Source: JBLNDG01 sp050261415
Lineage (GTDB): Bacteria; Bacillota; Clostridia; Lutisporales; Lutisporaceae
Length of the DNA stretch: 23,482 nucleotides
Assembly (NCBI GenBank): GCA_050261415.1
Contig: JBLNDG010000107.1
Coordinates: forward strand, 1-23,482
Direction: 5' to 3'
Position numbers and translations under genes: made by a program. The number at the start of each line of letters is the position of its first letter. Position 1 is the stretch's first letter. A model generated the notes under the pieces. That model saw only the letters and a program-made list of their open reading frames with translations. It was not told the origin of the DNA and searched no databases. Below, in pieces: positions 1 to 6,833 of this stretch.

Positions 1-375
1 TACCTGGAGTCTAGGAATTGGCTTTATGGAAAACATATATGCGCTGAATATTTTCAGTGCTTCTGACATATAGCCCTTTCCCCTGTTTTCCTTTCTGTAT
101 ATTCTATAGCCGATTTCATAACCCTCGCAATATTTTAGTCCTTTAAAGAATGAAATATCGCCCAAAATTCTTCCGGTCTTGTCAGTTATAAGCAGCGTTC
201 CAAAGTCATTATCCCAGAAGCCGTTCTCTTTGAACCTGGCTTTGTACAATGGTTCAGACTGTAAAAAGAGAGCATCATAGTCACCACGCTCATCTATATT
301 TGATGTGGTATTATAAAGCTCTTCCAGGTCGCTTTCCCTTACAGTCCTCAAAATGATATTTTTCCCTTTCAGCAT
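1..375 (-). CDS. GNAT-family N-acetyltransferase (RimJ/RimL-like), C-terminus cut by window edge
   Basis: This is an open frame of 125 codons from an ATG at 375 to the edge, with no stop. The N-terminus (MLKGKNIILRTVRESDLEEL) is the usual first strand and helix of RimJ/RimL-type acetyltransferases, which transfer acetyl from acetyl-CoA to an amine. Residues near 81-104 give a strand reading GRILGDISFF followed by EIGYRIYRKENRGKGY; the R-G-K-G-Y is the start of the acetyl-CoA pyrophosphate loop (Q/RxxGxG/A type). An AGGGGG ribosome binding site lies about 8 nt before the ATG. The gene follows the flavoprotein gene after 16 nt and is probably in the same transcript. The substrate (ribosomal protein, antibiotic or other amine) cannot be told. 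Family confidence is good; the missing C-terminus prevents more. Confidence 0.85.
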   Translation of the reverse strand, partial: MLKGKNIILRTVRESDLEELYNTTSNIDERGDYDALFLQSEPLYKARFKENGFWDNDFGTLLITDKTGRILGDISFFKGLKYCEGYEIGYRIYRKENRGKGYMSEALKIFSAYMFSIKPIPRLQV

Positions 376-391
376 AGTATTAACCCCCTGC

Positions 392-991
392 TCATTTTAG
401 ATTTTGTACCTCCACAGTTTCATAGGCTTCTCTAATTTTCCGGCCTATTTCATGAGCTTCAGCCAATATATCCTTCCTATCTCTGACATGAACAGCGTCA
501 ACATTGGAGACTAGCAGGCTGCCCAAGAATCTTGTATTGATACATTTGTAAAAAAGGCCAAGAACCTTTACCGTACAGTCAAAGCAGCTTCTGTCTTCAG
601 GCTCCCCTGCTGTACAAACTACATAACCTAACCGCATTTTCCGGGAAATAATACTGCTGCCGGCTTTATATTTGCCGGCCCATACGGCCTGGCATCTGTC
701 TATAAGCTTTTTCAACTCCGAAGATACAGTATCGAAATATACGGGAGTAGCTGAGATTACAATGTCAGACTTGTCTATAGCCTCATAAACATCCTGCATT
801 TCATCTTTTATGACACACCTTCCAAGCTTGTAACAGCCTTCGCACGCCGTACAGCTTTTTATTCCCGGTGAAGCGGCAAATATTCTTGTAATAGTTATGT
901 CAGATCCCAGGCCCTCAAGTATTTTATCCACCAGGACATCGCTGTTCTGTCCCCGTCTATGGCTTCCATAGATAGCTAGCACATTAACCAT
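392..991 (-). CDS. Iron-sulfur flavoprotein (NADPH-dependent FMN reductase fold)
   Basis: The 199-aa protein is flavodoxin-like. The N-terminal strand and loop VLAIYGSHRRGQNSD (residues 4-18) is the FMN phosphate-binding site of the NADPH-dependent FMN reductase family. A compact cysteine motif follows at C47, C50, C53 and C59 (Cx2Cx2Cx5C), the spacing of the archaeal/clostridial Isf proteins that hold one [4Fe-4S] cluster next to FMN. ATPVYFDTVSSELKKLIDR (about residues 81-99) is the second flavin-contacting loop. The likely role is cytoplasmic electron transfer or reduction of oxygen, peroxide or quinones; the partner is unknown. Further cysteines at 131, 136, 139 and 150 are not part of the standard motif. 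It sits between the MazG-like and GNAT genes, probably in one operon. Confidence 0.85.
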   Translation of the reverse strand: MVNVLAIYGSHRRGQNSDVLVDKILEGLGSDITITRIFAASPGIKSCTACEGCYKLGRCVIKDEMQDVYEAIDKSDIVISATPVYFDTVSSELKKLIDRCQAVWAGKYKAGSSIISRKMRLGYVVCTAGEPEDRSCFDCTVKVLGLFYKCINTRFLGSLLVSNVDAVHVRDRKDILAEAHEIGRKIREAYETVEVQNLK

Positions 992-1024
992 AAAACCTTC
1001 TGTTCCCCCTTAGGAATAACATAG

Positions 1025-1053
1025 TCCCATTGCCTATTGCCTATCGTCCATTG
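1025..1053. repeat. Heptad element R1 (four CCYATTG-type units)
   Basis: On the plus strand this reads CCCATTG, CCTATTG, CCTATCG, TCCATTG in exact 7-nt register from 1026. In the transcript it is a tandem CAATRGG-type tract starting about 21 nt after the TAG stop (1075-1077) of the MazG-like gene. It has no central palindrome and no second arm, so it is a degenerate or partial copy of the family seen more fully at 4200-4290 and 23359-23442. Confidence 0.75.
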
Positions 1054-1074
1054 CCTTCTCCAGAGCCTATTCCT

Positions 1075-1404
1075 CTAGCCCTTTATGTACCCTTTTCGTA
1101 TAAGTTTTGCTATATGACTGTTGACCTTTTTCTGTATGTCCATTGAGTAATTCTCTTCAAGGACAAACATCATTGAAATTGCAACCTGAGCTACATCCAA
1201 AAGCTCATCGGCAATTTTATCCGCGACCAGCTCTTCTTCCATTTTGCAGTTTTCTCCATTTAAACCTCTGTATTTCCCTATAAGCTGTGCCAGTTCCCCC
1301 GCTTCCTCCATCAGCTTCAAAGCTGTAGATTCAATATTGGGTGTAAGGTTGTTGAGTCTGGGCAAACTGATGCTTTTGAACTCCGTACCGCCATTTTTCT
1401 CCAT
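1075..1404 (-). CDS. MazG-like nucleotide pyrophosphohydrolase
   Basis: The 109-aa all-alpha protein has the MazG/dUTPase-superfamily metal-binding pattern: MEEAGELAQ (about residues 32-40) gives the first acidic EExxE-like helix, and KIADELLDVAQ (about 63-73) gives the ExxD helix. Enzymes of this family hydrolyse NTPs to NMP and pyrophosphate with Mg2+, often as house-cleaning of unusual nucleotides. One domain only, typical of the short MazG-like proteins of Firmicutes. The ATG has a GGGGGAG ribosome binding site. It is preceded by the PilZ gene (108-nt gap holding repeat R2) and followed by the flavoprotein gene (83-nt gap holding R1). The specific nucleotide substrate is unknown. Confidence 0.85.
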   Translation of the reverse strand: MEKNGGTEFKSISLPRLNNLTPNIESTALKLMEEAGELAQLIGKYRGLNGENCKMEEELVADKIADELLDVAQVAISMMFVLEENYSMDIQKKVNSHIAKLIRKGYIKG

Positions 1405-1485
1405 TATTAGCTCCCCCTATCGTAATATTTACTTCGTGTTGAATGCAACGAACAATAAAATCAAGCCCTATAGGAATACCCTCAA

Positions 1486-1513
1486 CCCATTGCCCATAGC
1501 CTATTGCCTATTT
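1486..1513. repeat. Heptad element R2 (four units) abutting the PilZ-gene stop
   Basis: The plus strand reads CCCATTG, CCCATAG, CCTATTG, CCTATTT from 1486 to 1513 without a break in register. The last base overlaps the TGA stop of the PilZ gene (1513-1515), so in the transcript the heptads begin at the stop codon itself. The usual TTCGAA palindrome is absent; the flank holds CCTATAGG (about 1467-1474) and a weak TTCGTG/CAACGAA hairpin at about 1434-1453. Confidence 0.75.
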
Positions 1514-2154
1514 CATTTGAATATACTCTCGTATAGCTCCTTTTGCCTTATTCTTAACTGTTCCTTAAAGGTAAACAGCGATATGGCTTTTATCTCTTCA
1601 AGACTCATATCCACGAATTCACAGCCCATCAGATAGTTTTCCTCCTCAGGATTCTCATTCACTCTTTTCACTTCGGCCGTGCATTCAATGAAATAATTGA
1701 CCTTGAGCTTGAAATTGAATACTGTGCTGACAGGCAGTTTCAGATTCGTTGCTGCCAGTATTCCACCGGCGCTGAGATTTTTTGTTTTACCCACAAAAGT
1801 CTTTCCTGCCTTTGCAACTGAAATATTATTTATTTGCATAAGCCTTGCCACAAAGCCTATTTCATAATCAACCCTGTTGAATCTTCTTTTTTCTATTTCA
1901 CTCATTCCGCTGGATACCGGTTTCTGTATTACCACATTGGTGCTCTCCAGGAAATTCACCTTGCTGTAAAATTCATATACAACGGTGTCATCCATTACTA
2001 TGCACAGAATATCCCAATCTTCTTTTAAGAGACCTGCAGTTTTTACCGTAAGCGTCAGAGTGCTTTCAGCAACATGCCTTATGTTTGCGTATACTTCTAT
2101 CTCTGTAAAGGGTGATAGAATGACAATCAATTGTCCCGCCTTAAACTCCATCAT
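1513..2154 (-). CDS. PilZ-domain c-di-GMP receptor protein (YcgR/YpfA-like)
   Basis: The 213-aa protein has two parts. Residues 1 to about 85 form a beta-rich N-terminal domain like PilZN/YcgR. The C-terminal PilZ domain begins with RRFNR (R90 and R94 of the RxxxR motif) and carries NLSAGG (N126, S128, G131 of the D/NxSxxG motif). Both c-di-GMP contact motifs are intact, so ligand binding is expected. Length and layout match the flagellar-brake type receptors, which bind the stator or motor when c-di-GMP is high, but the target here is not shown and no flagellar gene is nearby. The ATG follows a GGGGGG ribosome binding site. It is the first gene after the rpsI terminator and has its own promoter. 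Confidence 0.88.
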   Translation of the reverse strand: MMEFKAGQLIVILSPFTEIEVYANIRHVAESTLTLTVKTAGLLKEDWDILCIVMDDTVVYEFYSKVNFLESTNVVIQKPVSSGMSEIEKRRFNRVDYEIGFVARLMQINNISVAKAGKTFVGKTKNLSAGGILAATNLKLPVSTVFNFKLKVNYFIECTAEVKRVNENPEEENYLMGCEFVDMSLEEIKAISLFTFKEQLRIRQKELYESIFK

Positions 2155-2211
2155 AGTCTGTCCCCCCTGCTATTGCATATCCTAGAAAAACCGGTACAAG
2201 CATTTTATATA

Positions 2212-2220
2212 ATTATAGCA
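2212..2220 (-). promoter_or_regulatory. Extended -10 promoter for the PilZ-MazG-Isf-GNAT genes
   Basis: The transcript strand reads TGC-TATAAT (the TGn extension plus a consensus -10). No good -35 lies 16-18 nt upstream. The site is just after the rpsI terminator and about 58 nt before the PilZ start codon, which fits a start of a separate operon. Based on sequence only. Confidence 0.55.
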
Positions 2221-2273
2221 GATAATGGCTTTGTTTTATATCGCAATTATATTAATATGCAGGTTTTCTATAC

Positions 2274-2299
2274 AAAAAGAGAGGGAATAATTCCCTCTC
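2274..2299 (-). terminator. Intrinsic terminator after rpsI
   Basis: A perfect 9-bp stem GAGAGGGAA/TTCCCTCTC with a 3-nt loop is followed on the minus strand by TTTTTG. It begins about 20 nt after the rpsI stop codon and ends the large ribosomal-protein transcript. Confidence 0.93.
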
Positions 2300-2319
2300 C
2301 CGGATTTCTGTATGACAAA

Positions 2320-2715
2320 TTATCTCTTTGAGAACTGCGGAGCTCTTCTTGCCTTCTTGAGTCCGTACTTCTTTCTTTCCTTCATTCTTGGGTCTCTTGT
2401 GAGGAATCCTGCTTTCTTAAGCACAGGTCTCAATTCCCTGTCTGCCTCCAAAAGTGCCCTTGAAATTCCATGTCTTATAGCACCAGCCTGACCTGTATAT
2501 CCACCGCCGGCAACATTAGCTAAAACATTGAATTTTGAAAGAGTTTCTGTGAGAACCAATGGCTGTCTTACGATAAGCTTTAATGTATCTAATCCGAAGT
2601 AATCATCTATATCTCTACTATTAATAACTATTTTACCTTCTCCAGGAACGAGTCTGACTCTCGCAACGGAAAATTTTCTTCTTCCTGTTCCAAAATACTG
2701 AACCTTCTTCGCCAC
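2320..2715 (-). CDS. rpsI: 30S ribosomal protein S9
   Basis: The 131-aa protein is full length. It opens with the family hallmark YFGTGRRKFSVARVRL and ends in the basic tail KKARRAPQFSKR, whose last residues reach the P-site tRNA in the 30S head. GGGYTGQAGAIRHGISRALLE in the middle is the conserved RNA-binding core. It is the second gene of the rplM-rpsI pair, 21 nt after rplM, with a GGAGG site. An intrinsic terminator follows. Confidence 0.98.
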   Translation of the reverse strand: MAKKVQYFGTGRRKFSVARVRLVPGEGKIVINSRDIDDYFGLDTLKLIVRQPLVLTETLSKFNVLANVAGGGYTGQAGAIRHGISRALLEADRELRPVLKKAGFLTRDPRMKERKKYGLKKARRAPQFSKR

Positions 2716-2736
2716 AGTTACTTCCTCCTTTCAAAC

Positions 2737-3171
2737 CTATATGTCGAGTTCAAGAGTTTCCGGCATCTGAGCCTGCTGTTCATGTTCTGCGCCCTTGTAA
2801 ACTCTTAATTTTTTAAGCATTTTTCTGCCCAAGCTGTTTTTAGGAAGCATACCTTTAACTGCTTCGTATACGGCTTTGTCAGATTGTTCAGCCATTAACT
2901 TCCTGTAAGGTGTTTCCTTCATGCTGCCAGGACGTGTAGTCACTGTCCTGTACATCTTCTGATCAAGCTTCTTACCTGTAAGTACGACTTTATCTGCATT
3001 TATTATTATTACATGATCGCCTGTATCAACGTGAGGCGTATATATTGGCTTGTTTTTGCCTCTCAATATTTTTGCAACTTCACTGGCAAGTCTTCCGAGA
3101 ACTTTGCCTGAGGCGTCAACTACATACCATTTTCTCTGCACTTCTTCTGCCTTTGGTATATAAGACTTCAT
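2737..3171 (-). CDS. rplM: 50S ribosomal protein L13
   Basis: L13 is an early-assembling large-subunit protein. With the start at 3171 the product is 144 aa and begins MKSYIPKAEEVQRKWYVVDA, the normal family N-terminus; KNSLGRKMLKKLRVYKGAEHEQQAQ near the C-terminus is the family signature. An in-frame GTG at 3180 would add three residues, but it overlaps the AGGAG ribosome binding site, which stands 8 nt before the ATG at 3171, so the ATG is chosen. The gene has its own strong promoter just after truA and a leader of about 225 nt. L13 is a known autoregulator with a leader in some Firmicutes; whether this leader works that way is inference. Confidence 0.97.
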   Translation of the reverse strand: MKSYIPKAEEVQRKWYVVDASGKVLGRLASEVAKILRGKNKPIYTPHVDTGDHVIIINADKVVLTGKKLDQKMYRTVTTRPGSMKETPYRKLMAEQSDKAVYEAVKGMLPKNSLGRKMLKKLRVYKGAEHEQQAQMPETLELDI

Positions 3172-3396
3172 TTTCTTCACTCCTTGTCTAGTTTCTATAG
3201 TGTATTTGCAACCCTATAACTTGCATGCCCTTTAGAAACCTTTGCACCTGATTTACGGCATCCCACATATACCGGCCTCCGATGCTTAAGAGTTTTACAG
3301 GCATTCATTAACATAAATTTTTTTATTAAAAAACATGCTGTCGCATATATAAAATATGCCGCCAGTGATTCGGGGCTATGAATCACAATTCGCAAC
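3172..3396 (-). promoter_or_regulatory. rplM 5' leader, candidate autoregulatory RNA
   Basis: About 225 nt lie between the predicted start site (about 3396) and the rplM start. The first strong element is a 7-bp hairpin GTGATTC/GAATCAC (3365-3371 with 3380-3386), then an A/T-rich hairpin GCATAT/ATATGC near 3340-3358. Close to the ribosome binding site is the motif TATAGGGTTGCA (3207-3218, minus strand), whose TTGCA can pair with an upstream TGCAA. An L13 leader is known in Firmicutes (Rfam L13_leader); I cannot run that model. No terminator-like hairpin with a T run is seen, so control of translation or processing is more likely than attenuation. Confidence 0.5.
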
Positions 3397-3403
3397 ATAT
3401 AAT

Positions 3404-3432
3404 ATTTTAATACATTGTACCACGTGTGTCAA
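3404..3432 (-). promoter_or_regulatory. Sigma-A promoter of rplM-rpsI
   Basis: A consensus -35 TTGACA (3427-3432) is separated by 17 nt from a -10 TAAAAT (3404-3409), followed after 7 nt by GTTGCGAA (3389-3396), where transcription should begin with G. The -35 starts five bases after the truA stop, and there is no terminator between, so rplM can be read both from here and by read-through. The rpsJ promoter has the same -10, gap and start sequence. Confidence 0.85.
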
Positions 3433-3437
3433 GAGTT

Positions 3438-4178
3438 TTAATAGTATACCTCTTCCAGGCATAAACCGCAGGGCGGTGCTGTTATTCCTGCTCTGCTGCG
3501 ATCCTTTGATGCTATAATCTCCGGGAGGTCATCCACCGGAATCTTGCCAATACCTGCATCCAAAAGCGTACCTGTAATTATCCGGACCATATTGTACAGA
3601 AAGCCGTTTCCTCTGAAAACAAGCCTTATCAGCTCATTCTCCTCTAGAATACTTATCTCATCTATAGTCCGTACAGTATCCGAAACACTGCTGCCGGTCG
3701 ACATGAACCCGAAAAAGTCATGAGTCCCGACAAAATAATCTGAAGCTCTTTTTAGCCTATCTATATCTAATCTTTCACAATAATTTATATGATATGCATA
3801 ATTTCTTAATAATGCCGACGGATATTTACTGTTTAAAAGCAGGTAGTTGTACTTTTTACCTTTTGCGCTGTATCTTGCATGAAAGTCGTCAGGAACTTCA
3901 CAGGAACCCCTTATTGCAATATCCCGTGGCAGTATGCTGTTCAATGCATAGGAAAACCTGTCTCCCGGAATTGTGCTGTTTGTATTGAAATTTGCAACCT
4001 GCCCCCTGGCATGAACCCCTGCATCCGTTCTTCCAGCTCCGGTTATTCTGATTTTTTCGCCAGTGATTCTATTAACCGCTTTCTCTATTTCCGCCTGGAT
4101 TGACGGCGCATTCTCCTGCACCTGCCATCCGCTGTAATTTGTTCCGTCATATTCGATTATTAATTTTATGTTTCTCAT
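3438..4178 (-). CDS. truA: tRNA pseudouridine(38-40) synthase TruA
   Basis: TruA converts uridines 38-40 of the tRNA anticodon arm to pseudouridine. From the ATG at 4178 the protein is 246 aa, starting MRNIKLIIEYDGTNYSGWQ, the family N-terminus. GAGRTDAGVHARGQ holds the catalytic aspartate at D52. GNGFLYNMVRIITGTLLDAG is the conserved C-terminal block. An in-frame ATG at 4211 would add 11 residues, but these would be encoded partly by repeat R3; the AGGA site 6 nt before 4178 supports the shorter form. Downstream of ecfT as in many Firmicutes. Confidence 0.96.
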   Translation of the reverse strand: MRNIKLIIEYDGTNYSGWQVQENAPSIQAEIEKAVNRITGEKIRITGAGRTDAGVHARGQVANFNTNSTIPGDRFSYALNSILPRDIAIRGSCEVPDDFHARYSAKGKKYNYLLLNSKYPSALLRNYAYHINYCERLDIDRLKRASDYFVGTHDFFGFMSTGSSVSDTVRTIDEISILEENELIRLVFRGNGFLYNMVRIITGTLLDAGIGKIPVDDLPEIIASKDRSRAGITAPPCGLCLEEVYY

Positions 4179-4199
4179 AGGTATTCCTACCTTGTCCCA

Positions 4200-4290
4200 G
4201 GCGATAGGCAATAGGCGATAGGCGATAGGTCCAGCAAGGCTTCGAAGCCCTTCCCAAACCCATTGCCCATTGCCTATTACCCATTGCCCA
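4200..4290. repeat. Heptad element R3, complete inverted-repeat form
   Basis: The left arm (4200-4229, plus strand) is four GGCRATA units plus GG. The centre (4231-4258) holds AAGGCTTCGAAGCCCTT, a palindrome on TTCGAA. The right arm (4259-4290) is CCCATTG, CCCATTG, CCTATTA, CCCATTG, CCCA. The arms are near-complementary over 30 nt, with most differences G/A or C/T changes that leave G-U pairs in RNA. The element fills most of the ecfT-truA spacer, beginning in the transcript 24 nt after the ecfT stop and ending 22 nt before the truA start. It lacks a T run, so it is not a standard terminator. Confidence 0.85.
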
Positions 4291-4314
4291 ATTCTTCAAA
4301 ATCTATCCTCAAAT

Positions 4315-5106
4315 TTATCGACTCCATATCACTAAAACACAAAACAGAAACGTAACTATAAGTGCACTAAAATCCCTGAATTCCAGCTTAAGCTGTTTCA
4401 TTCTCGTCCTGTTTTCCCCGCCTCTGTAGCACCTTGCTTCCATTGCGACTGCCAATTCGTCAGCCCTTCTGAAGGCGCTGATGAATAGAGGAACCAAAAG
4501 CGGCACCATTGCTTTAGCCCTGTTTATCAGATTTCCTGTTTCAAAGTCTGCGCCTCTTGCCATTTGTGCTTTCATAATTTTGTCTGTTTCTTCGAGAAGT
4601 GTTGGAATAAATCTTAATGCTATTGTCATCATCATTGCCAGTTCATGCGCCGGAACTCCTATCCTTTTAAACGGATTTAGAAGCTTTTCTATTCCATCTG
4701 TCAATGAAATAGGTGATGTCGTCAGGGTCAAAAGAGATGCCCCGGTAATCAGGAATATTAACCTCAGCCCCATAAAGCCGGCTTGATAAAGGCCTTCTTT
4801 TGTAACCGAAAGTCCCCAGAAGGAATATAGAACCTCGCCTTGAGTCATAAAGACATTTAACACTACTGTCAACAAAATTATCACAATAAGAGGCTTCAGC
4901 CCCCTAAAAATCAGTTTCAAAGGGATCTTTGACAATGCCAGCACAAGGCCCATAAATGCGACAACATACAAGTAAGAAAAATAATTGCCGACTAAAAACA
5001 GCAGCGTTATAAATATGAAGGTTATTATAATTTTTATTCTTGGATCCAGTTTATGTACCGGCGAATCCCCCGGTATATACTGGCCTATGGTAATATCTTT
5101 AATCAT
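4315..5106 (-). CDS. ecfT: Energy-coupling factor transporter transmembrane protein EcfT
   Basis: EcfT is the membrane scaffold that links the two ATPases to interchangeable substrate-binding S proteins in group II ECF vitamin transporters. The 263-aa protein starts MIKDITIGQYIPGDSPVHKLDPR, a family hallmark, and has about five to six hydrophobic segments (about 26-60, 70-88, 108-128, 155-170, 200-212, 243-262). The two coupling-helix Ala-Arg-Gly motifs are present: ARG at 183-185 and the variant AMEARCYRG at 221-229. It follows ecfA2 by 6 nt with an AGAGG site. The S components must be encoded elsewhere. Confidence 0.95.
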   Translation of the reverse strand: MIKDITIGQYIPGDSPVHKLDPRIKIIITFIFITLLFLVGNYFSYLYVVAFMGLVLALSKIPLKLIFRGLKPLIVIILLTVVLNVFMTQGEVLYSFWGLSVTKEGLYQAGFMGLRLIFLITGASLLTLTTSPISLTDGIEKLLNPFKRIGVPAHELAMMMTIALRFIPTLLEETDKIMKAQMARGADFETGNLINRAKAMVPLLVPLFISAFRRADELAVAMEARCYRGGENRTRMKQLKLEFRDFSALIVTFLFCVLVIWSR

Positions 5107-5112
5107 GATTCC

Positions 5113-5961
5113 TTACCTCTTGAAAAGCTTAACAAGCTCATTTTTCGCTTCTTCTACATTTATACAGTCGTTAATTTCATAACCCTTTTCTCTGAGCCTT
5201 CTTATAAGATATGTTACCTGCGGTACTCCAAGCCCTATCTTCTCAAGGGTTTCAACCTCTTTGAACACGTTCCTCGGAGTATCAAAGAAGACTATTTTGC
5301 CTTTGTTCATTACCAATACTTTATCTACAAGATTGGCTATATCCTCCATACTGTGAGAAACCAGGATTACAGTTATGCCCTGTTTCCTATGAAGCTCCTT
5401 TAATTCACCCAGTATCTCGTCCCTGCCCTTTGGGTCCAAGCCTGCAGTAGGTTCATCAAGTATAAGTATTTTCGGCTTCATAGCAATAACACCTGCAATT
5501 GCAACTCTGCGTTTCTGACCTCCGCTAAGTTCAAAGGGTGAGGCATCTTTTATCTTTTCAAAGTCCAATCCGACAAGGGTTATCGCTTCATGAACCCTTT
5601 CACTTATCTCCTCTTCGGACAATCCCAGATTCTGCGGGCCAAAGGCTACATCTTTATATACCGTTTCCTCAAATAGCTGATACTCGGGATATTGAAAAAC
5701 AAGTCCAACCTTGTGGCGTATTTTCTTCATAGGAACTTCCTTTGAGTGGAGCTCTACTCCATCTATAAATATCTTGCCGGAAGTAGGCTTCAAAAGCCCG
5801 TTCAGATGCTGAATAAGTGTCGATTTCCCTGATCCGGTATGACCGATTAGTCCTACAAACTCTCCGTCCTGTATTTCAAAGCTTAGGTTATCCAATGCTA
5901 CGTGTTCAAACACAGAGTCCTTCATGTATATATGAGATAAATTCTCTACTTTAACCGGCAT
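5113..5961 (-). CDS. ecfA2: Energy-coupling factor transporter ATP-binding protein EcfA2
   Basis: This is the second ATPase of the ECF module. The 282-aa protein has Walker A GHTGSGKST at 40-48, the Q-loop context VFQYPEYQLFEETV from 88, the signature LSGGQ at 145-149 and Walker B LILDEP at 166-171, with the switch histidine in LVSHSMEDI. The VFQYPEYQLFEE segment is characteristic of EcfA2 rather than EcfA1. The gene overlaps the end of ecfA1 by 16 nt in another frame, which suggests coupled translation and equal amounts of the two ATPases. The C-terminal region after residue 220 is the ECF-specific dimerisation tail. Confidence 0.95.
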   Translation of the reverse strand: MPVKVENLSHIYMKDSVFEHVALDNLSFEIQDGEFVGLIGHTGSGKSTLIQHLNGLLKPTSGKIFIDGVELHSKEVPMKKIRHKVGLVFQYPEYQLFEETVYKDVAFGPQNLGLSEEEISERVHEAITLVGLDFEKIKDASPFELSGGQKRRVAIAGVIAMKPKILILDEPTAGLDPKGRDEILGELKELHRKQGITVILVSHSMEDIANLVDKVLVMNKGKIVFFDTPRNVFKEVETLEKIGLGVPQVTYLIRRLREKGYEINDCINVEEAKNELVKLFKR

Positions 5962-6785
5962 AGCTCCACCACCATTTCCTCTACAGTCAGAATATCAGAG
6001 GGCAACTTTATACCCTCATGTCCCAGCCTGTAACATAATTCGGTAACCTGGGGCACATCCAATCCGGCTTTCTTTACTTTTTCAACCTCTTTGAATATAT
6101 CCTTCGGTTTCCCCTCCATTATAATCTTACCGTTCTGCATAACATATATCCTGTCGGCATGTATTGCTTCATCCATGTAATGCGTAATAAGCACTATTGT
6201 AATACCCTCTTCACGGTTCAGCTTAATTATGGTATCCATTACTTCCTTCCTCCCGGAAGGATCTAAAAGGGCTGTAGGCTCATCAAGAATGATACACTCG
6301 GGTTTCATTGCTATTATTCCTGCAATTGCTACGCGCTGCTTCTGCCCGCCGGAAAGCAGATGGGGACTGCGTTGGCTGAATTCTGTCATTTCAACCGTCT
6401 CCAGTGCTTCATCAACTCTTCTTCTGATTTCTGTCGGTTCAATTCCCAGGTTCTCGGGACCAAAAGCGACATCCTCCTCTACAATGGTTGCAACTATCTG
6501 GTTATCAGGGTTCTGAAACACCATACCAGCTGCCTGCCTTATATTCCATAATAGCTTTTCATTGGTTGTGTCCATTCCTTTAACATAAACTTTACCGCCG
6601 CTAGGCAGCAATAGTGCATTCATATGCTTTGCCAGAGTCGACTTTCCTGATCCGTTATGTCCCAGTATTGCTACAAATTCACCCTTGTTAATCTCCAGAT
6701 CTATGTTGTCCAAAGCAAGGGCTTTAGTACCGCTTTGCCCTGAGTATTCAAATTTTACAACCTCTGTTTTTATCATACTTGTCAT
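5946..6785 (-). CDS. ecfA1: Energy-coupling factor transporter ATP-binding protein EcfA1
   Basis: This is the first ATPase of the ECF module, forming an asymmetric dimer with EcfA2. From the ATG at 6785 it is 279 aa: Walker A GHNGSGKST at 42-50, VFQNPDNQI at 89-97 (typical of EcfA1), signature LSGGQ at 144-148, Walker B IILDEP at 165-170 and switch histidine H202 (ITHYMDEA). The frame stays open upstream to an ATG at 6872, but those 29 extra codons come from a strong hairpin in the spacer, and an AAGGA site stands 6 nt before 6785, so the shorter start is used. Three-gene order ecfA1-ecfA2-ecfT is standard next to rplQ. Confidence 0.94.
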   Translation of the reverse strand: MTSMIKTEVVKFEYSGQSGTKALALDNIDLEINKGEFVAILGHNGSGKSTLAKHMNALLLPSGGKVYVKGMDTTNEKLLWNIRQAAGMVFQNPDNQIVATIVEEDVAFGPENLGIEPTEIRRRVDEALETVEMTEFSQRSPHLLSGGQKQRVAIAGIIAMKPECIILDEPTALLDPSGRKEVMDTIIKLNREEGITIVLITHYMDEAIHADRIYVMQNGKIIMEGKPKDIFKEVEKVKKAGLDVPQVTELCYRLGHEGIKLPSDILTVEEMVVELCRLK

Positions 6786-6833
6786 ATATATTCCTTCTTT
6801 AAAAATACTGATTGAACTTTGTAATAACTGTGT

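Noticed and set aside
1244..1636. Plus-strand open frames, for example 1244-1636, 14959-15375 and 20694-21203
   Set aside because: They are antisense to confirmed genes, lack ribosome binding sites and show no family features. No plus-strand gene is supported in the window.
3172..3180. GTG start for rplM adding MKK
   Set aside because: The GTG overlaps the AGGAG ribosome binding site; the ATG at 3171 is correctly spaced and matches the family N-terminus.
3195..3398. A 67-codon open frame on the minus strand between truA and rplM
   Set aside because: It lies wholly in the rplM leader, starts before or at the predicted transcript start, has no ribosome binding site and no family resemblance.
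4179..4211. Eleven extra N-terminal codons for TruA
   Set aside because: Encoded partly by the repeat arm of R3 and upstream of the ribosome binding site.
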